This document shows positions 17,318-25,517 of a stretch of 64,000 nucleotides of DNA, in pieces. Each line of letters begins with the position of its first letter. Position 1 is the first letter of the stretch. The stretch lies in the NCBI GenBank assembly GCA_947451115.1, contig CANFXV010000005.1, positions 28,567 through 92,566 of the forward strand. The letters run 5' to 3'. The stretch is from Bacteroidota bacterium. Lineage in GTDB: Bacteria; Bacteroidota; Bacteroidia; Chitinophagales; Chitinophagaceae. The notes under the pieces were generated by a model that worked only from the letters and a program-made list of their open reading frames with translations, was not told where the DNA came from and ran no database searches. The translations under genes were made by a program, and so were the position numbers.

Positions 17318-17557
17318 ATGAGCCAGTTTGAACCACCCATCCATTGGAATGACCATGAAGATATTGCCCAAAAACTATATGAAAAATTTGGAGATGAGTT
17401 TACAGAGTCTAAAATTTACCGTGTTCGCTTCACTGACTTGTTAGAATGGGTCTTGACTTTGCCTCATTTTGAAGGGAAAAAAGAAGAATCCAACGAAGGG
17501 CATTTAGAAATGATCCAAAGTGCCTGGGTCTATGAATGGAGAGATAATCAAAAATAG
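17318..17557 (+). CDS. iscX: Fe-S cluster assembly protein IscX
   Basis: A 79-residue acidic protein matching IscX (YfhJ): an IHWNDHEDIAQKLYEKFGDE opening, the central VRFTDLLEWVLTLPHF motif and a C-terminal ESNEGHLEMIQSAWVYEW helix. IscX binds the cysteine desulfurase IscS and iron, and modulates the rate of cluster assembly. It directly follows the ferredoxin gene, as at the end of enterobacterial isc operons, but here the pair heads an unrelated run (kdsC, ubiA, maf). Confidence 0.92.
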   Translation: MSQFEPPIHWNDHEDIAQKLYEKFGDEFTESKIYRVRFTDLLEWVLTLPHFEGKKEESNEGHLEMIQSAWVYEWRDNQK

Positions 17558-17586
17558 GCATACATTTATCGTCTAAAAATCACCTT

Positions 17587-18102
17587 TTGTTAGCAGCCTT
17601 TAAAAAAATTAGATGTTTTGTATTTGATGTTGATGGTGTTTTAACCAATGGCAAATTATTGATCATGCCCAATGGTTTAATGGCTAGAGTGATGGACATT
17701 AAAGATGGCTATGCTTTACAATTAGCCATCAAAAAAGGCTACCAAGTATGGGTTATATCTGGTGGTCATTCTGAAGAAGTAAAAGAACGTTTACAAAAAT
17801 TAGGGGTAACTGAAGTATTTATGCAAGTGAAAGATAAGTTAGCCTTGTTGCATGAATTAGCGGTATTGAATAAAGTGGACTTAGGCCATGTAATGTACAT
17901 GGGGGATGACATGCCCGACTATGAAGCCATGAAAGCAGTGGGCTTAGCTGCTTGTCCAAGTGATGCTGCTGCAGACATCAAAGCCATTGCTGCCTATAAT
18001 GCCATTGCTAAAGGAGGAGAAGGTTGTGCAAGAGAAGTAATAGAAAAGACTTTAAAGCTGAATGATCATTGGGATCTAAGTGATCAAATCCAATCCAAAT
18101 AA
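17587..18102 (+). CDS. kdsC: 3-deoxy-D-manno-octulosonate 8-phosphate phosphatase (KdsC-type HAD hydrolase)
   Basis: A 171-residue HAD phosphatase without a cap domain, the size and form of the tetrameric KdsC group that releases KDO for lipopolysaccharide inner core. The nucleophile motif is FDVDGVLTNG near residue 12; motif II is VISGG, and the metal-binding motif IV is GDDMPDYEAM. The only initiation codon in a suitable place is TTG at 17587, 29 bases after iscX. Some Bacteroidota relatives of this size act on other sugar acid phosphates, so the exact substrate is not certain. Part of the fdx-iscX-kdsC-ubiA-maf run. Confidence 0.85.
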   Translation: MLAAFKKIRCFVFDVDGVLTNGKLLIMPNGLMARVMDIKDGYALQLAIKKGYQVWVISGGHSEEVKERLQKLGVTEVFMQVKDKLALLHELAVLNKVDLGHVMYMGDDMPDYEAMKAVGLAACPSDAAADIKAIAAYNAIAKGGEGCAREVIEKTLKLNDHWDLSDQIQSK

Positions 18103-18118
18103 ATCTTAAATCTATATT

Positions 18119-19054
18119 TTGAAGCTACTTATTCATTTTTTAAGATTGATACGTTGGCCCAATTTGCTATTTATTTTATTGGCAGAAACCTTGTTTCATT
18201 TTTGTATTTACAAACCATTGTATCCATCCTCAGTGGCGGAACTAGATTTTCGATTTTATTTATTGTTAGTGACCAATACATTTATTGCAGCAGCAGGCTA
18301 TATGATCAATGATTATTTCGATGTTAACATTGATCAAATCAATAAACCCGAAAAAGTAGTGGTGGGCGCCTATATCAGCAGAAGATGGGTTATTTTTTGG
18401 CATTTGATATTAAGTGTTGTGGCTATTTATATATCCACTATTGTTTTCCCATTTAATAATTATTGGCATATTCATTTATCAAATTTACTAGCCATTTTGT
18501 TGTTGTGGTTTTACAGCACCACTTTTAAAAAGAATTTTCTTATAGGGAACATTATTATTTCTGTGCTAACTGCTTGGTCTATTGCCGTGGTTTATTTTTC
18601 AAAATTAACCATAGCGGAAATTACTCATCCAGACATTGCCAATGCTGCTAATTTTAAATTCGCAAAGCTTACTTTATTGTACAGTGCCTTTGCCTTTATT
18701 TTAACTTTAGTAAGAGAAGCCTTGAAAGATTTAGAAGACATGGAAGGAGATGCTAAATTTGGATGTCAAACCTTGCCCATTCAATGGGGTTTGAAACCAA
18801 CCAAGGTATACCTCTCTGTATGGTTGATTGTTGTCATTGCTTTATTATTAATTATACAAATGGTGGTTATTCCATTTGGTTGGTGGTATACTACTTTGTA
18901 TTGTCTTGCTTTAATTGTGACACCATTAATTATTGTTTTAGTCAAATTGCCTAAGGCCTATACTAGCAAAGATTTTAATTTGCTCAGTGCCTGGATCAAA
19001 GCAGCCATGTTGTTTGGTATTTTATCCATTGGATTTTTCTACTTTTTATTTTAA
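18119..19054 (+). CDS. UbiA-family prenyltransferase
   Basis: A 311-residue integral membrane protein with about eight or nine hydrophobic spans. Both prenyl-diphosphate motifs of the UbiA family are visible: NDYFDVNIDQIN and, later, LKDLEDMEGDAK. The family moves a polyprenyl chain onto quinone precursors, haem or glycerol phosphate; relatives beside maf in this phylum are commonly labelled geranylgeranylglycerol-phosphate geranylgeranyltransferases, but I cannot fix the acceptor. The start is TTG at 18119, 16 bases after kdsC. The next gene, maf, starts six bases after its stop. Confidence 0.85.
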   Translation: MKLLIHFLRLIRWPNLLFILLAETLFHFCIYKPLYPSSVAELDFRFYLLLVTNTFIAAAGYMINDYFDVNIDQINKPEKVVVGAYISRRWVIFWHLILSVVAIYISTIVFPFNNYWHIHLSNLLAILLLWFYSTTFKKNFLIGNIIISVLTAWSIAVVYFSKLTIAEITHPDIANAANFKFAKLTLLYSAFAFILTLVREALKDLEDMEGDAKFGCQTLPIQWGLKPTKVYLSVWLIVVIALLLIIQMVVIPFGWWYTTLYCLALIVTPLIIVLVKLPKAYTSKDFNLLSAWIKAAMLFGILSIGFFYFLF

Positions 19055-19060
19055 GCACAA

Positions 19061-19648
19061 ATGCATCAATTTATACTAGCTTCTCAATCTCCAAGACGCA
19101 AGGCATTATTAGAATGGGCAGAATTACCTTTTGAAATTATTGTATCCGAAGCAGAGGAAAACTATCCCTTTAATTTATCCATGGAGGAAGTGCCAGTTTT
19201 TATTGCAAAAAACAAGGCTACTGCGGTGAAAGCAAAAATCTTACAAGAAAGAGGCAGTGTTCAGCATACCTGTATCATTGCCGCAGATACAGTGGTGGTC
19301 TTGGATGAAACCATCCTTGGCAAACCAATAGATAAAGCGGCGGCCATGAGCTCACTTCAAAAATTAGCTGGACGTATACATGAAGTGATTACAGGGGTGG
19401 TGGTTTTGTACAATGAACATGAAATTGCTTTTAGTGAAACCACAAAAGTTGAATTCCATCCTTTGACCAAGGAACAAATTGAATTCTATGTGGACAAATA
19501 TCAACCTTATGATAAAGCGGGGGCTTATGCGATACAAGAATGGATTGGCGTAGTTGGTATTAAAAAAATAGAAGGTGATTTTTACAATGTTATGGGCTTG
19601 CCTGTTAGCAAGTTGATGCAAAAAATAAAGCAACTAGGAATTGATTAG
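19061..19648 (+). CDS. maf: Maf-family nucleotide pyrophosphatase
   Basis: A 195-residue house-cleaning pyrophosphatase; Maf proteins hydrolyse dTTP, UTP or modified pyrimidine triphosphates, and overproduction blocks septation in some bacteria. The N-terminal LASQSPRRKALLE loop and the catalytic AADTVVVLDE stretch are conserved, followed by KPIDKAAAMSSLQKLAGRIHEVITG. It is the last gene of the ferredoxin operon. Its stop codon lies inside a hairpin (19627-19655) that looks like a terminator for the convergent osmC gene. Confidence 0.93.
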   Translation: MHQFILASQSPRRKALLEWAELPFEIIVSEAEENYPFNLSMEEVPVFIAKNKATAVKAKILQERGSVQHTCIIAADTVVVLDETILGKPIDKAAAMSSLQKLAGRIHEVITGVVVLYNEHEIAFSETTKVEFHPLTKEQIEFYVDKYQPYDKAGAYAIQEWIGVVGIKKIEGDFYNVMGLPVSKLMQKIKQLGID

Positions 19649-19655
19649 TTGCTTT
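19621..19655 (-). terminator. terminator of osmC embedded in the 3' end of maf
   Basis: AAAGCAACT (19627-19635) and AGTTGCTTT (19647-19655) pair perfectly. Read on the minus strand the hairpin is followed by TTTATTTTTT, inside maf coding sequence. The maf stop codon lies at the edge of the stem, so the structure may also end the maf transcript. Confidence 0.65.
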
Positions 19656-19681
19656 ATACTGATTTAACTATTGGGATTTAT

Positions 19682-20089
19682 TTATTGCCAATTAAATGCA
19701 ATGTCTAATTCCACCTCTGGGTGTAAGCTTCTTTCCACAGGGCAGGTTCGTGCTACTCTTTCTAAAATTTCTTTTGTTTTCTGATCTACATTTAATCCAG
19801 CAGGCAGGGTTAAATGCGCAATAATTTTTCCAATTCTTCTTGGATCTGAGACCATGATTTTTGTGACTTCCACCTTAGCGCCATCCAAAGCAATATCCAT
19901 GCTTTCTGCTTTGATGCCCATGGTTGTTATCATACAAGCCCCTAATCCAGTAGCGATTAAATCGGTGGGAGAGAATCTTTCCCCTTTTCCTTTATTGTCT
20001 GTAGGTGCATCGGTTTCAATGGCTGAACCACTTTGTAAATGCAAGCAGGTGGTTCTTAAATTAGATTCGTAAGTAACAGTAGCTGTCAT
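19682..20089 (-). CDS. OsmC family protein
   Basis: A 135-residue protein of the OsmC/Ohr superfamily, thiol-dependent peroxidases that reduce organic hydroperoxides. Two redox cysteines are present in the right places: Cys in LGACMITTMGIK and Cys in ARTCPVERSLHP. The KGERFSPTDLIATGLG segment is also typical. It is closer to the YhfA/OsmC branch than to Ohr. The frame allows a start six codons upstream (20107), but MTATVTYE fits the family N-terminus better, and a TA-n3-TTTG element lies just before it. It is monocistronic, divergent from lipA. Confidence 0.88.
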   Translation of the reverse strand: MTATVTYESNLRTTCLHLQSGSAIETDAPTDNKGKGERFSPTDLIATGLGACMITTMGIKAESMDIALDGAKVEVTKIMVSDPRRIGKIIAHLTLPAGLNVDQKTKEILERVARTCPVERSLHPEVELDIAFNWQ

Positions 20090-20210
20090 GGTATTAGTTT
20101 TAAACAAAGATTAAAATAGGATGGATTGTTGATTTTGGTAAAATTACGATGAAAGGCTTTATTTTGATTAATTGAGTCTAAATAATATGCATTTTTAGCA
20201 GCAAGTCTTG

Positions 20211-20218
20211 TATTTTTG
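20211..20218 (+). promoter_or_regulatory. -7 promoter box of lipA
   Basis: TATTTTTG, a perfect TAnnTTTG, 20 bases before the lipA ATG. Confidence 0.65.
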
Positions 20219-20238
20219 TGGCTGATTATTGAATAATT

Positions 20239-21165
20239 ATGCAAGAATTACCTGTGGTTGCACCTGGATCGGATACAAGGATAAAAAAGCCTGATTGGTT
20301 AAGGGTTAAATTGCCTATTGGGGAAAGCTACAAGCATGTACGTGGATTGGTAGACACCCATAAATTACATACCATTTGTGAAAGTGGTAACTGTCCCAAT
20401 ATGGGGGAATGTTGGGGTGAAGGAACTGCTACTTTTATGATATTAGGGAATATTTGTACAAGAAGCTGTCAATTTTGTGCAGTGGCCACAGGGCGTCCAA
20501 AACCAGTAGAATGGGACGAGCCACAACGTGTAGCCGAAGCCATCTTACTTATGAAAGTAAAACATGCAGTATTGACCAGTGTAGACAGAGATGAATTGCC
20601 CGATGGAGGTTCTATCATTTGGTACAATACCATAAAGGCCATCAAAGCATTAACCCCTGAAACAACTTTAGAAACCTTGATCCCAGATTTTAGAGGTATA
20701 CAAGAACAAATTAACCGCATCATTGAAGCAGCGCCCGAAGTAGTGAGTCACAATATGGAAACTGTAGAACGCATTACACAGAAAGTAAGAGTGCAGGCAA
20801 AGTATAGAAGAAGTTTAGGGGTGTTAGAGACTTTAAAGAAAGGCGGTATGCGCACTAAGACTGGTGTCATGTTGGGCATTGGAGAAGAAAAACAAGAAGT
20901 AATACAAACCATGAAAGAATTGGTAGGCGTTGGTTGTGATGTATTAACGCTTGGTCAATATTTACAACCCACTAAAAAACATTTAGCAGTTCAAAGATTT
21001 GTGCATCCTGATGAGTTTGCCGAACTAAGACAAATAGGGTATGAGTTGGGTTTTGATTATGTAGAAAGTGGGCCACTCGTGCGTTCTTCTTATCATTCAG
21101 AAAAACATGTAATTGCTGGTTGGGGAAGAAATAAATGGTTAGAAGAATTGGCAATGAATAAATAA
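20239..21165 (+). CDS. lipA: lipoyl synthase
   Basis: Radical-SAM enzyme that inserts two sulfur atoms into octanoyl groups on lipoyl domains, completing the cofactor of pyruvate dehydrogenase (see pdhB) and related complexes. The 308-residue protein has both cluster motifs: the auxiliary site in [13 protein letters not shown] and the radical-[11 protein letters not shown]. The C-terminal [13 protein letters not shown] stretch, whose Ser ligates the auxiliary cluster in known structures, is present. It is monocistronic, with its own promoter and a strong shared terminator. Confidence 0.97.
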   Translation: MQELPVVAPGSDTRIKKPDWLRVKLPIGESYKHVRGLVDTHKLHTICESGNCPNMGECWGEGTATFMILGNICTRSCQFCAVATGRPKPVEWDEPQRVAEAILLMKVKHAVLTSVDRDELPDGGSIIWYNTIKAIKALTPETTLETLIPDFRGIQEQINRIIEAAPEVVSHNMETVERITQKVRVQAKYRRSLGVLETLKKGGMRTKTGVMLGIGEEKQEVIQTMKELVGVGCDVLTLGQYLQPTKKHLAVQRFVHPDEFAELRQIGYELGFDYVESGPLVRSSYHSEKHVIAGWGRNKWLEELAMNK

Positions 21166-21184
21166 TTTAGCTCAGCAAGGCATA

Positions 21185-21219
21185 AAAAAAGGAGTCCCGA
21201 ATTTGGAGACTCCTTTTTT
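21185..21219. terminator. bidirectional terminator between lipA and the ROK kinase gene
   Basis: A stem AAAGGAGTC / GACTCCTTT with an 11-base loop and long A and T runs on either side, placed between two convergent genes. Confidence 0.88.
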
Positions 21220-21234
21220 ATGGGATCAAGTTTT

Positions 21235-22185
21235 TTATTCCCACATCAATGCACTTGCACCCAAGATGGCCGCATCTGATTCTTTCAAATGACTCACTAA
21301 GATTTTTACTTTATTTTGGAATATTTCAATCACATTGGCTTCTAAATGTTCACGTGTAGGTTTTAGGATTAAATCCCCCGCCTTGGTTAAGCCTCCAAAT
21401 AAAATAATGGCTTCTGGGCTAGAGAACATCACGAAGTTGGCCAATGCCATGCCTAATATTTTACCCGTATAATCAAAAACTTCTTTGGCTATCTCGTCAC
21501 CATTGGTGGCTGCTTCAAAAACAATTTTAGAATTCAATTCACTAGTAGGCACTGCCCTTAATAAACTTGGACGATCGGTTTTTTGTAAAATTTCAATCGC
21601 AGTTAAAGTAACACCAGTAGCGGAGGCATAACTTTCTAAAGGGCCTCTTTTACCAGTACCTGGATGTAATCTTCCGTCAGGCACAATAATGGTATGGCCT
21701 AGCTCTCCAGCGAATCCATCATGTCCATAAATCAATTGACCATTGGAAACAATACCGCTACCAACACCTGTGCCTAATGTAATCATGATAAAATCTTTCA
21801 TGCCTTGGGCTGCGCCATATTTCATTTCACCTACTGCTGCTGCATTGGCATCATTGGTTAATTTAACAGGCAATTTGGTTTTGTCTTGAATCATTTTAGC
21901 CAAAGGAATGATCCCTTTCCAAGGAAGGTTTGGTGCATACTCAATAGTGCCTGTATAAATGTTTCCATTAGGCGCACCCACGCCAATGCCTTTGATGCGA
22001 CCCACACCGCCTACTTTTTCTATAATTTCTCTAAGCTTTTCATCCAATTCGTCAATGAAGGTATGTACTTGCTCATGTTTTTTTGTGGACATTTCACTTG
22101 AAAATAAAACATTGCCTACGTTGTCTACAATACCAAATTTGGTTCCGGTACCACCTATATCAACACCTACTACAAAAGAATCCAT
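21235..22185 (-). CDS. ROK family sugar kinase, glucokinase-like
   Basis: A 316-residue cytoplasmic protein of the ROK family, probably phosphorylating glucose or a related hexose. It has the phosphate loop VGVDIGGTGTKFGIVD, the substrate stretch LTNDANAAAVGE with the catalytic Asp, and LGTGVGSGIV. The usual ROK zinc motif (CxCGxxGCxE) is replaced by LHPGTGKRGPLE: the Gly frame and the final Glu are kept but all cysteines are gone. It follows the MFS sugar transporter by 27 bases on the same strand, so uptake and phosphorylation are linked. Hexose specificity is an inference. Confidence 0.85.
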   Translation of the reverse strand: MDSFVVGVDIGGTGTKFGIVDNVGNVLFSSEMSTKKHEQVHTFIDELDEKLREIIEKVGGVGRIKGIGVGAPNGNIYTGTIEYAPNLPWKGIIPLAKMIQDKTKLPVKLTNDANAAAVGEMKYGAAQGMKDFIMITLGTGVGSGIVSNGQLIYGHDGFAGELGHTIIVPDGRLHPGTGKRGPLESYASATGVTLTAIEILQKTDRPSLLRAVPTSELNSKIVFEAATNGDEIAKEVFDYTGKILGMALANFVMFSSPEAIILFGGLTKAGDLILKPTREHLEANVIEIFQNKVKILVSHLKESDAAILGASALMWE

Positions 22186-22212
22186 CTTATTATTTTAATT
22201 TAAAAATTTTAA

Positions 22213-23901
22213 TTAATGTCCAGCTGCTACTTCAGTTTCCTCATAATTAATACCTTGTTTCTTTAAAATACCTTTTACTGCAATCGCAAAGATTAAAATA
22301 TAAGCAAAGCAGAAAACTGGCACCCAGAAAGAATTGTGAATACCATAACCTGGAGTATCTAAATGAGCAGATTGTAAGTAGTCAGATAACTTACCTTGAA
22401 TTGGAGGGATAATACCACCACCAAGAATCATCATAATTAAAAAGGCGGCTCCTTGTGTGGTGTATTTGCCAATTCCTGCAATAGATAAAGCAAATATAGA
22501 AGGCCACATAATGGAACATGCAATACCACCCGTTAAGAAAGCATAAATGGCAATGTCTCCTTTAGTAAACACGCCAATCAACATGGCTACCACACCAATA
22601 AAACTAAAGATCAACAAAGTCTTAGCAGGTTTGTCCTGACTTAAGAAGAAGGCCACAATTTGAATAAAAATACAAACAATGTACATGTACAATGGGCTCA
22701 TGTCATATTGTGCAATACTATTCACAGCAATCACAATTCCAAAAGCAACCAGTGGCACAATTACAGTTAGTATTTGATTAATTTTCTTTTTGAATTCAAA
22801 TGCAGCAATGGCTCCAGTCCATCGACCAATCATCATACTTCCCCAATACATAGAAATATAGGGGGCAATTTTTGAAGATGGAATACTTCCGAAGTCTGCT
22901 TGCTTTAGTAACTCTCCCAAATTTGAACCAATAGCTACTTCAGCACCTACATATACAAATAGGGCTAACATACCCAAAACCAATTGAGGATATTTCATGG
23001 CACCCCATCCATTTTCATCTTTCTGTGCTCTAAAGTTGGCATACAATAAACCTACCACTACTGTGGCTAAAGCGCCGAACAACCATTTCAAACGCATGGT
23101 TTCTAAATCATGTTTACCAGCATCAGTTAATGTGCTTGGGTCAATTTTATAACTACTAAAAATTGGAACAAACATGATAATCAATACCCCTGTCATAATT
23201 AATAATAAGATTAAGGCTTTATTAGCTGGTTCAATTTTTTCTTCAGATATACCTGGAGGTACTTTTTTCGAAAAATGGAACATGGCTGCAGCGGCTAAAA
23301 ACAAAATACCCACAGCTGTATATAAAACTACCACTTTACTTAAACTTAAAGCTGCAATTTGATCGTCGGTAATTGCGGCAGCACTGCCAAACAATGCAAA
23401 GGCCACTACAATGGGGCCAATGGAGGTTCCAAAGGAATTAATACCTCCCGCTAAGTTCACACGACTGGCTCCTGTAGAAGGATCGCCTAATGCTATGGAA
23501 AAAGGTTGTGCGGCGGTTTGTTGTAAAGAGAAACCTAATGCAACAATAAATAAACCCACCAACATGCCCGTAAAAGTATTGGCATTGACTGCAATAATCA
23601 TTGCAGCTGCACCAATGGCAGAAAACAATAAGCCATACACAATGCTTTTTTTATAGCCCCATTTGCCTACAAGGTCTTTGCCTCCAAACGCGCCAAAAGC
23701 AAATAGCCCTAATGCCCCAATATAATAGGCTAAATAAAAGGCAAAATCTACCAGTTGACTTTGAAATTGATCTAAATGAAATTTGTGTTTGCAGAAGGGT
23801 ATAAAAACGCTATTGCTAGAAGCAATAAAGCCCCAGAAAAAGAATACCACAACAAGCGTAGATAATGCGCCTGTATTGGTGGGTTGTTTGGTTTGGCTCA
23901 T
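22213..23901 (-). CDS. MFS sugar transporter, FucP/GluP-like
   Basis: A 562-residue major facilitator with about 12 or more membrane spans, opening with LSTLVVVFFFWGFIASSN as in fucose, glucose/galactose and N-acetylglucosamine permeases of the FHS group. The motif LGFSLQQTAAQPFSIALG matches the family's conserved fourth-helix region. It is longer than the usual 410-440 residues; the extra length lies in the central part, where an added hydrophilic loop (SSYKIDPSTLTDAGKHDLE) and more hydrophobic segments occur. Being co-transcribed with a ROK kinase suggests a proton-coupled hexose importer. No promoter box was recognised in the upstream gap. Confidence 0.88.
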   Translation of the reverse strand: MSQTKQPTNTGALSTLVVVFFFWGFIASSNSVFIPFCKHKFHLDQFQSQLVDFAFYLAYYIGALGLFAFGAFGGKDLVGKWGYKKSIVYGLLFSAIGAAAMIIAVNANTFTGMLVGLFIVALGFSLQQTAAQPFSIALGDPSTGASRVNLAGGINSFGTSIGPIVVAFALFGSAAAITDDQIAALSLSKVVVLYTAVGILFLAAAAMFHFSKKVPPGISEEKIEPANKALILLLIMTGVLIIMFVPIFSSYKIDPSTLTDAGKHDLETMRLKWLFGALATVVVGLLYANFRAQKDENGWGAMKYPQLVLGMLALFVYVGAEVAIGSNLGELLKQADFGSIPSSKIAPYISMYWGSMMIGRWTGAIAAFEFKKKINQILTVIVPLVAFGIVIAVNSIAQYDMSPLYMYIVCIFIQIVAFFLSQDKPAKTLLIFSFIGVVAMLIGVFTKGDIAIYAFLTGGIACSIMWPSIFALSIAGIGKYTTQGAAFLIMMILGGGIIPPIQGKLSDYLQSAHLDTPGYGIHNSFWVPVFCFAYILIFAIAVKGILKKQGINYEETEVAAGH

Positions 23902-24085
23902 AACATTCGTTAGTTTAATCGTAATAGTTTAGGTTATTTTTTTAATCGATTCCGTAAAATACTTAAAATTACAATTCAATGGTATAAAATAGGCTAAAAT
24001 CTATCTTTAAATAATTCGAATTAAGTGCTTAAAAAACAAGGAGTTTTAAATACAATGAAGTAAATTGAATCAAATTAATCTGGTC

Positions 24086-25501
24086 ATGGTTGTTGTTCAT
24101 GTAAGTGCGGAATGTTATCCGATGGCAAAAGCTGGTGGCTTAGGGGATGTAGTGGGGGCATTGCCTAAATACCAGAAAAAAATAGGAGCCGAAGCCATGG
24201 TCGTAATGCCCATGTACCAAACCCCTTTTTTACAACAAAATAAATGGGAAGTACATTTTAAAGGAAAGACCAATTTAGGCAATTGGTTTTTTGATTATAC
24301 CATTATCAAAGAAAGTACTGGGAAACTTGGCTTCGATTTATATTTAGTTGACATCCATGGCTTATTGGATCGACCTAAGATTTATGGCTATCCCGATGAT
24401 ACCGATCGATTTATTGGATTTCAAGTAGCGGTAGTGAATTGGTTAACACAGTGGGTAGACTTGCCAGACATCGTTCATTGTCATGATCATCAAGCTGGGT
24501 TGATTCCTTTTATGATGAAATATTGTTATGATTATCAAAAATTACAATTTGTAAAAACAGTATTGAGTATTCACAATGCCCAATACCACGGGGCGATGGG
24601 TTGGGATAAAAGTTTGCTTATTCCAAGATGGGATATATGGAAAAGAGGGCTATTAGAATGGAACAACAATATCAATGCTTTAGCCACTGGGGTAAAATGC
24701 GCCGATAAAGTAACCACAGTGAGTCATAGTTATTTGCAACAACTCAAATACCAGTCCAATGGCATGGAAGCCTTGTTTGATTTAGAACAAAATAAATGCG
24801 TGGGTATTTTAAATGGGATCGACAACGAAGTGTGGAATCCTGCTACAGATCCAATGATTGCACATCATTATTCATTGGCGGATGTGGAAGTAGAAAAGAA
24901 AAAAAATAAAAAAGCCCTCTGTGCTCAATATAATTTAGATCCTACTAAACCCTTGATTGTTTTTATTGGCAGATTAGTGGGAGAAAAAGCAGCAGATGTT
25001 TTACCTGGCGCTATTCAACATGCCTTGGATAAAACAAAAGCAGCTGCCAATTTTTTTATTATTGGTGCTGGTGATACTTCTACCGAATCTGCTTTGAATT
25101 ATTTAGTGCAATTGTATCCTGGTAACTACAATACATTTATTGGCTATGATGAAAAAATTGGACATGAAGCTTATGCAGCGGCCGATTTTTTATTGATGCC
25201 AAGTAGAGTAGAGCCCTGTGGATTGAATCAGTTGTATGCCTTGCGTTATGGCACAATACCAATGGTAAGAGATACAGGGGGTTTACATGATACAGTAGTA
25301 GACATGGGTGATCCAGGAGGTTTTGGTATCAAATTTTTAAATGCCAGCGAACAGGACATTGTATATTCAGTAGAGCGAGCCATTGCTGTGTACAAGGATA
25401 AAAAACAAATGAATCAAATGATACAAAAGGCCATGCAGATTGACCACAGTTGGGAATCGGTGGTGCTGGAGTATAAAAAAGTATATGAATCAATTTTATA
25501 A
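24086..25501 (+). CDS. glgA: glycogen synthase
   Basis: Transfers glucose from ADP-glucose to the non-reducing end of alpha-1,4-glucan. The 471-residue GT5 protein has the ADP-binding opening VHVSAECYPMAKAGGLGDVV with the KxGGLGD signature, IVHCHDHQAGLIP, and in the second Rossmann domain VFIGRLVGEKAAD and MPSRVEPCGLNQLYALRYG with the catalytic Glu region. A TTG at 24065 opens the same frame, but family members begin close to the ATG at 24086. It is the first gene of the tight run glgA-glgC-MFS-GH13-glgB, with gaps of 16, 15, 3 and 2 bases. About 160 bases of upstream AT-rich sequence show no clear -7 box. Confidence 0.93.
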   Translation: MVVVHVSAECYPMAKAGGLGDVVGALPKYQKKIGAEAMVVMPMYQTPFLQQNKWEVHFKGKTNLGNWFFDYTIIKESTGKLGFDLYLVDIHGLLDRPKIYGYPDDTDRFIGFQVAVVNWLTQWVDLPDIVHCHDHQAGLIPFMMKYCYDYQKLQFVKTVLSIHNAQYHGAMGWDKSLLIPRWDIWKRGLLEWNNNINALATGVKCADKVTTVSHSYLQQLKYQSNGMEALFDLEQNKCVGILNGIDNEVWNPATDPMIAHHYSLADVEVEKKKNKKALCAQYNLDPTKPLIVFIGRLVGEKAADVLPGAIQHALDKTKAAANFFIIGAGDTSTESALNYLVQLYPGNYNTFIGYDEKIGHEAYAAADFLLMPSRVEPCGLNQLYALRYGTIPMVRDTGGLHDTVVDMGDPGGFGIKFLNASEQDIVYSVERAIAVYKDKKQMNQMIQKAMQIDHSWESVVLEYKKVYESIL

Positions 25502-25517
25502 TAATAATTTATAGATT

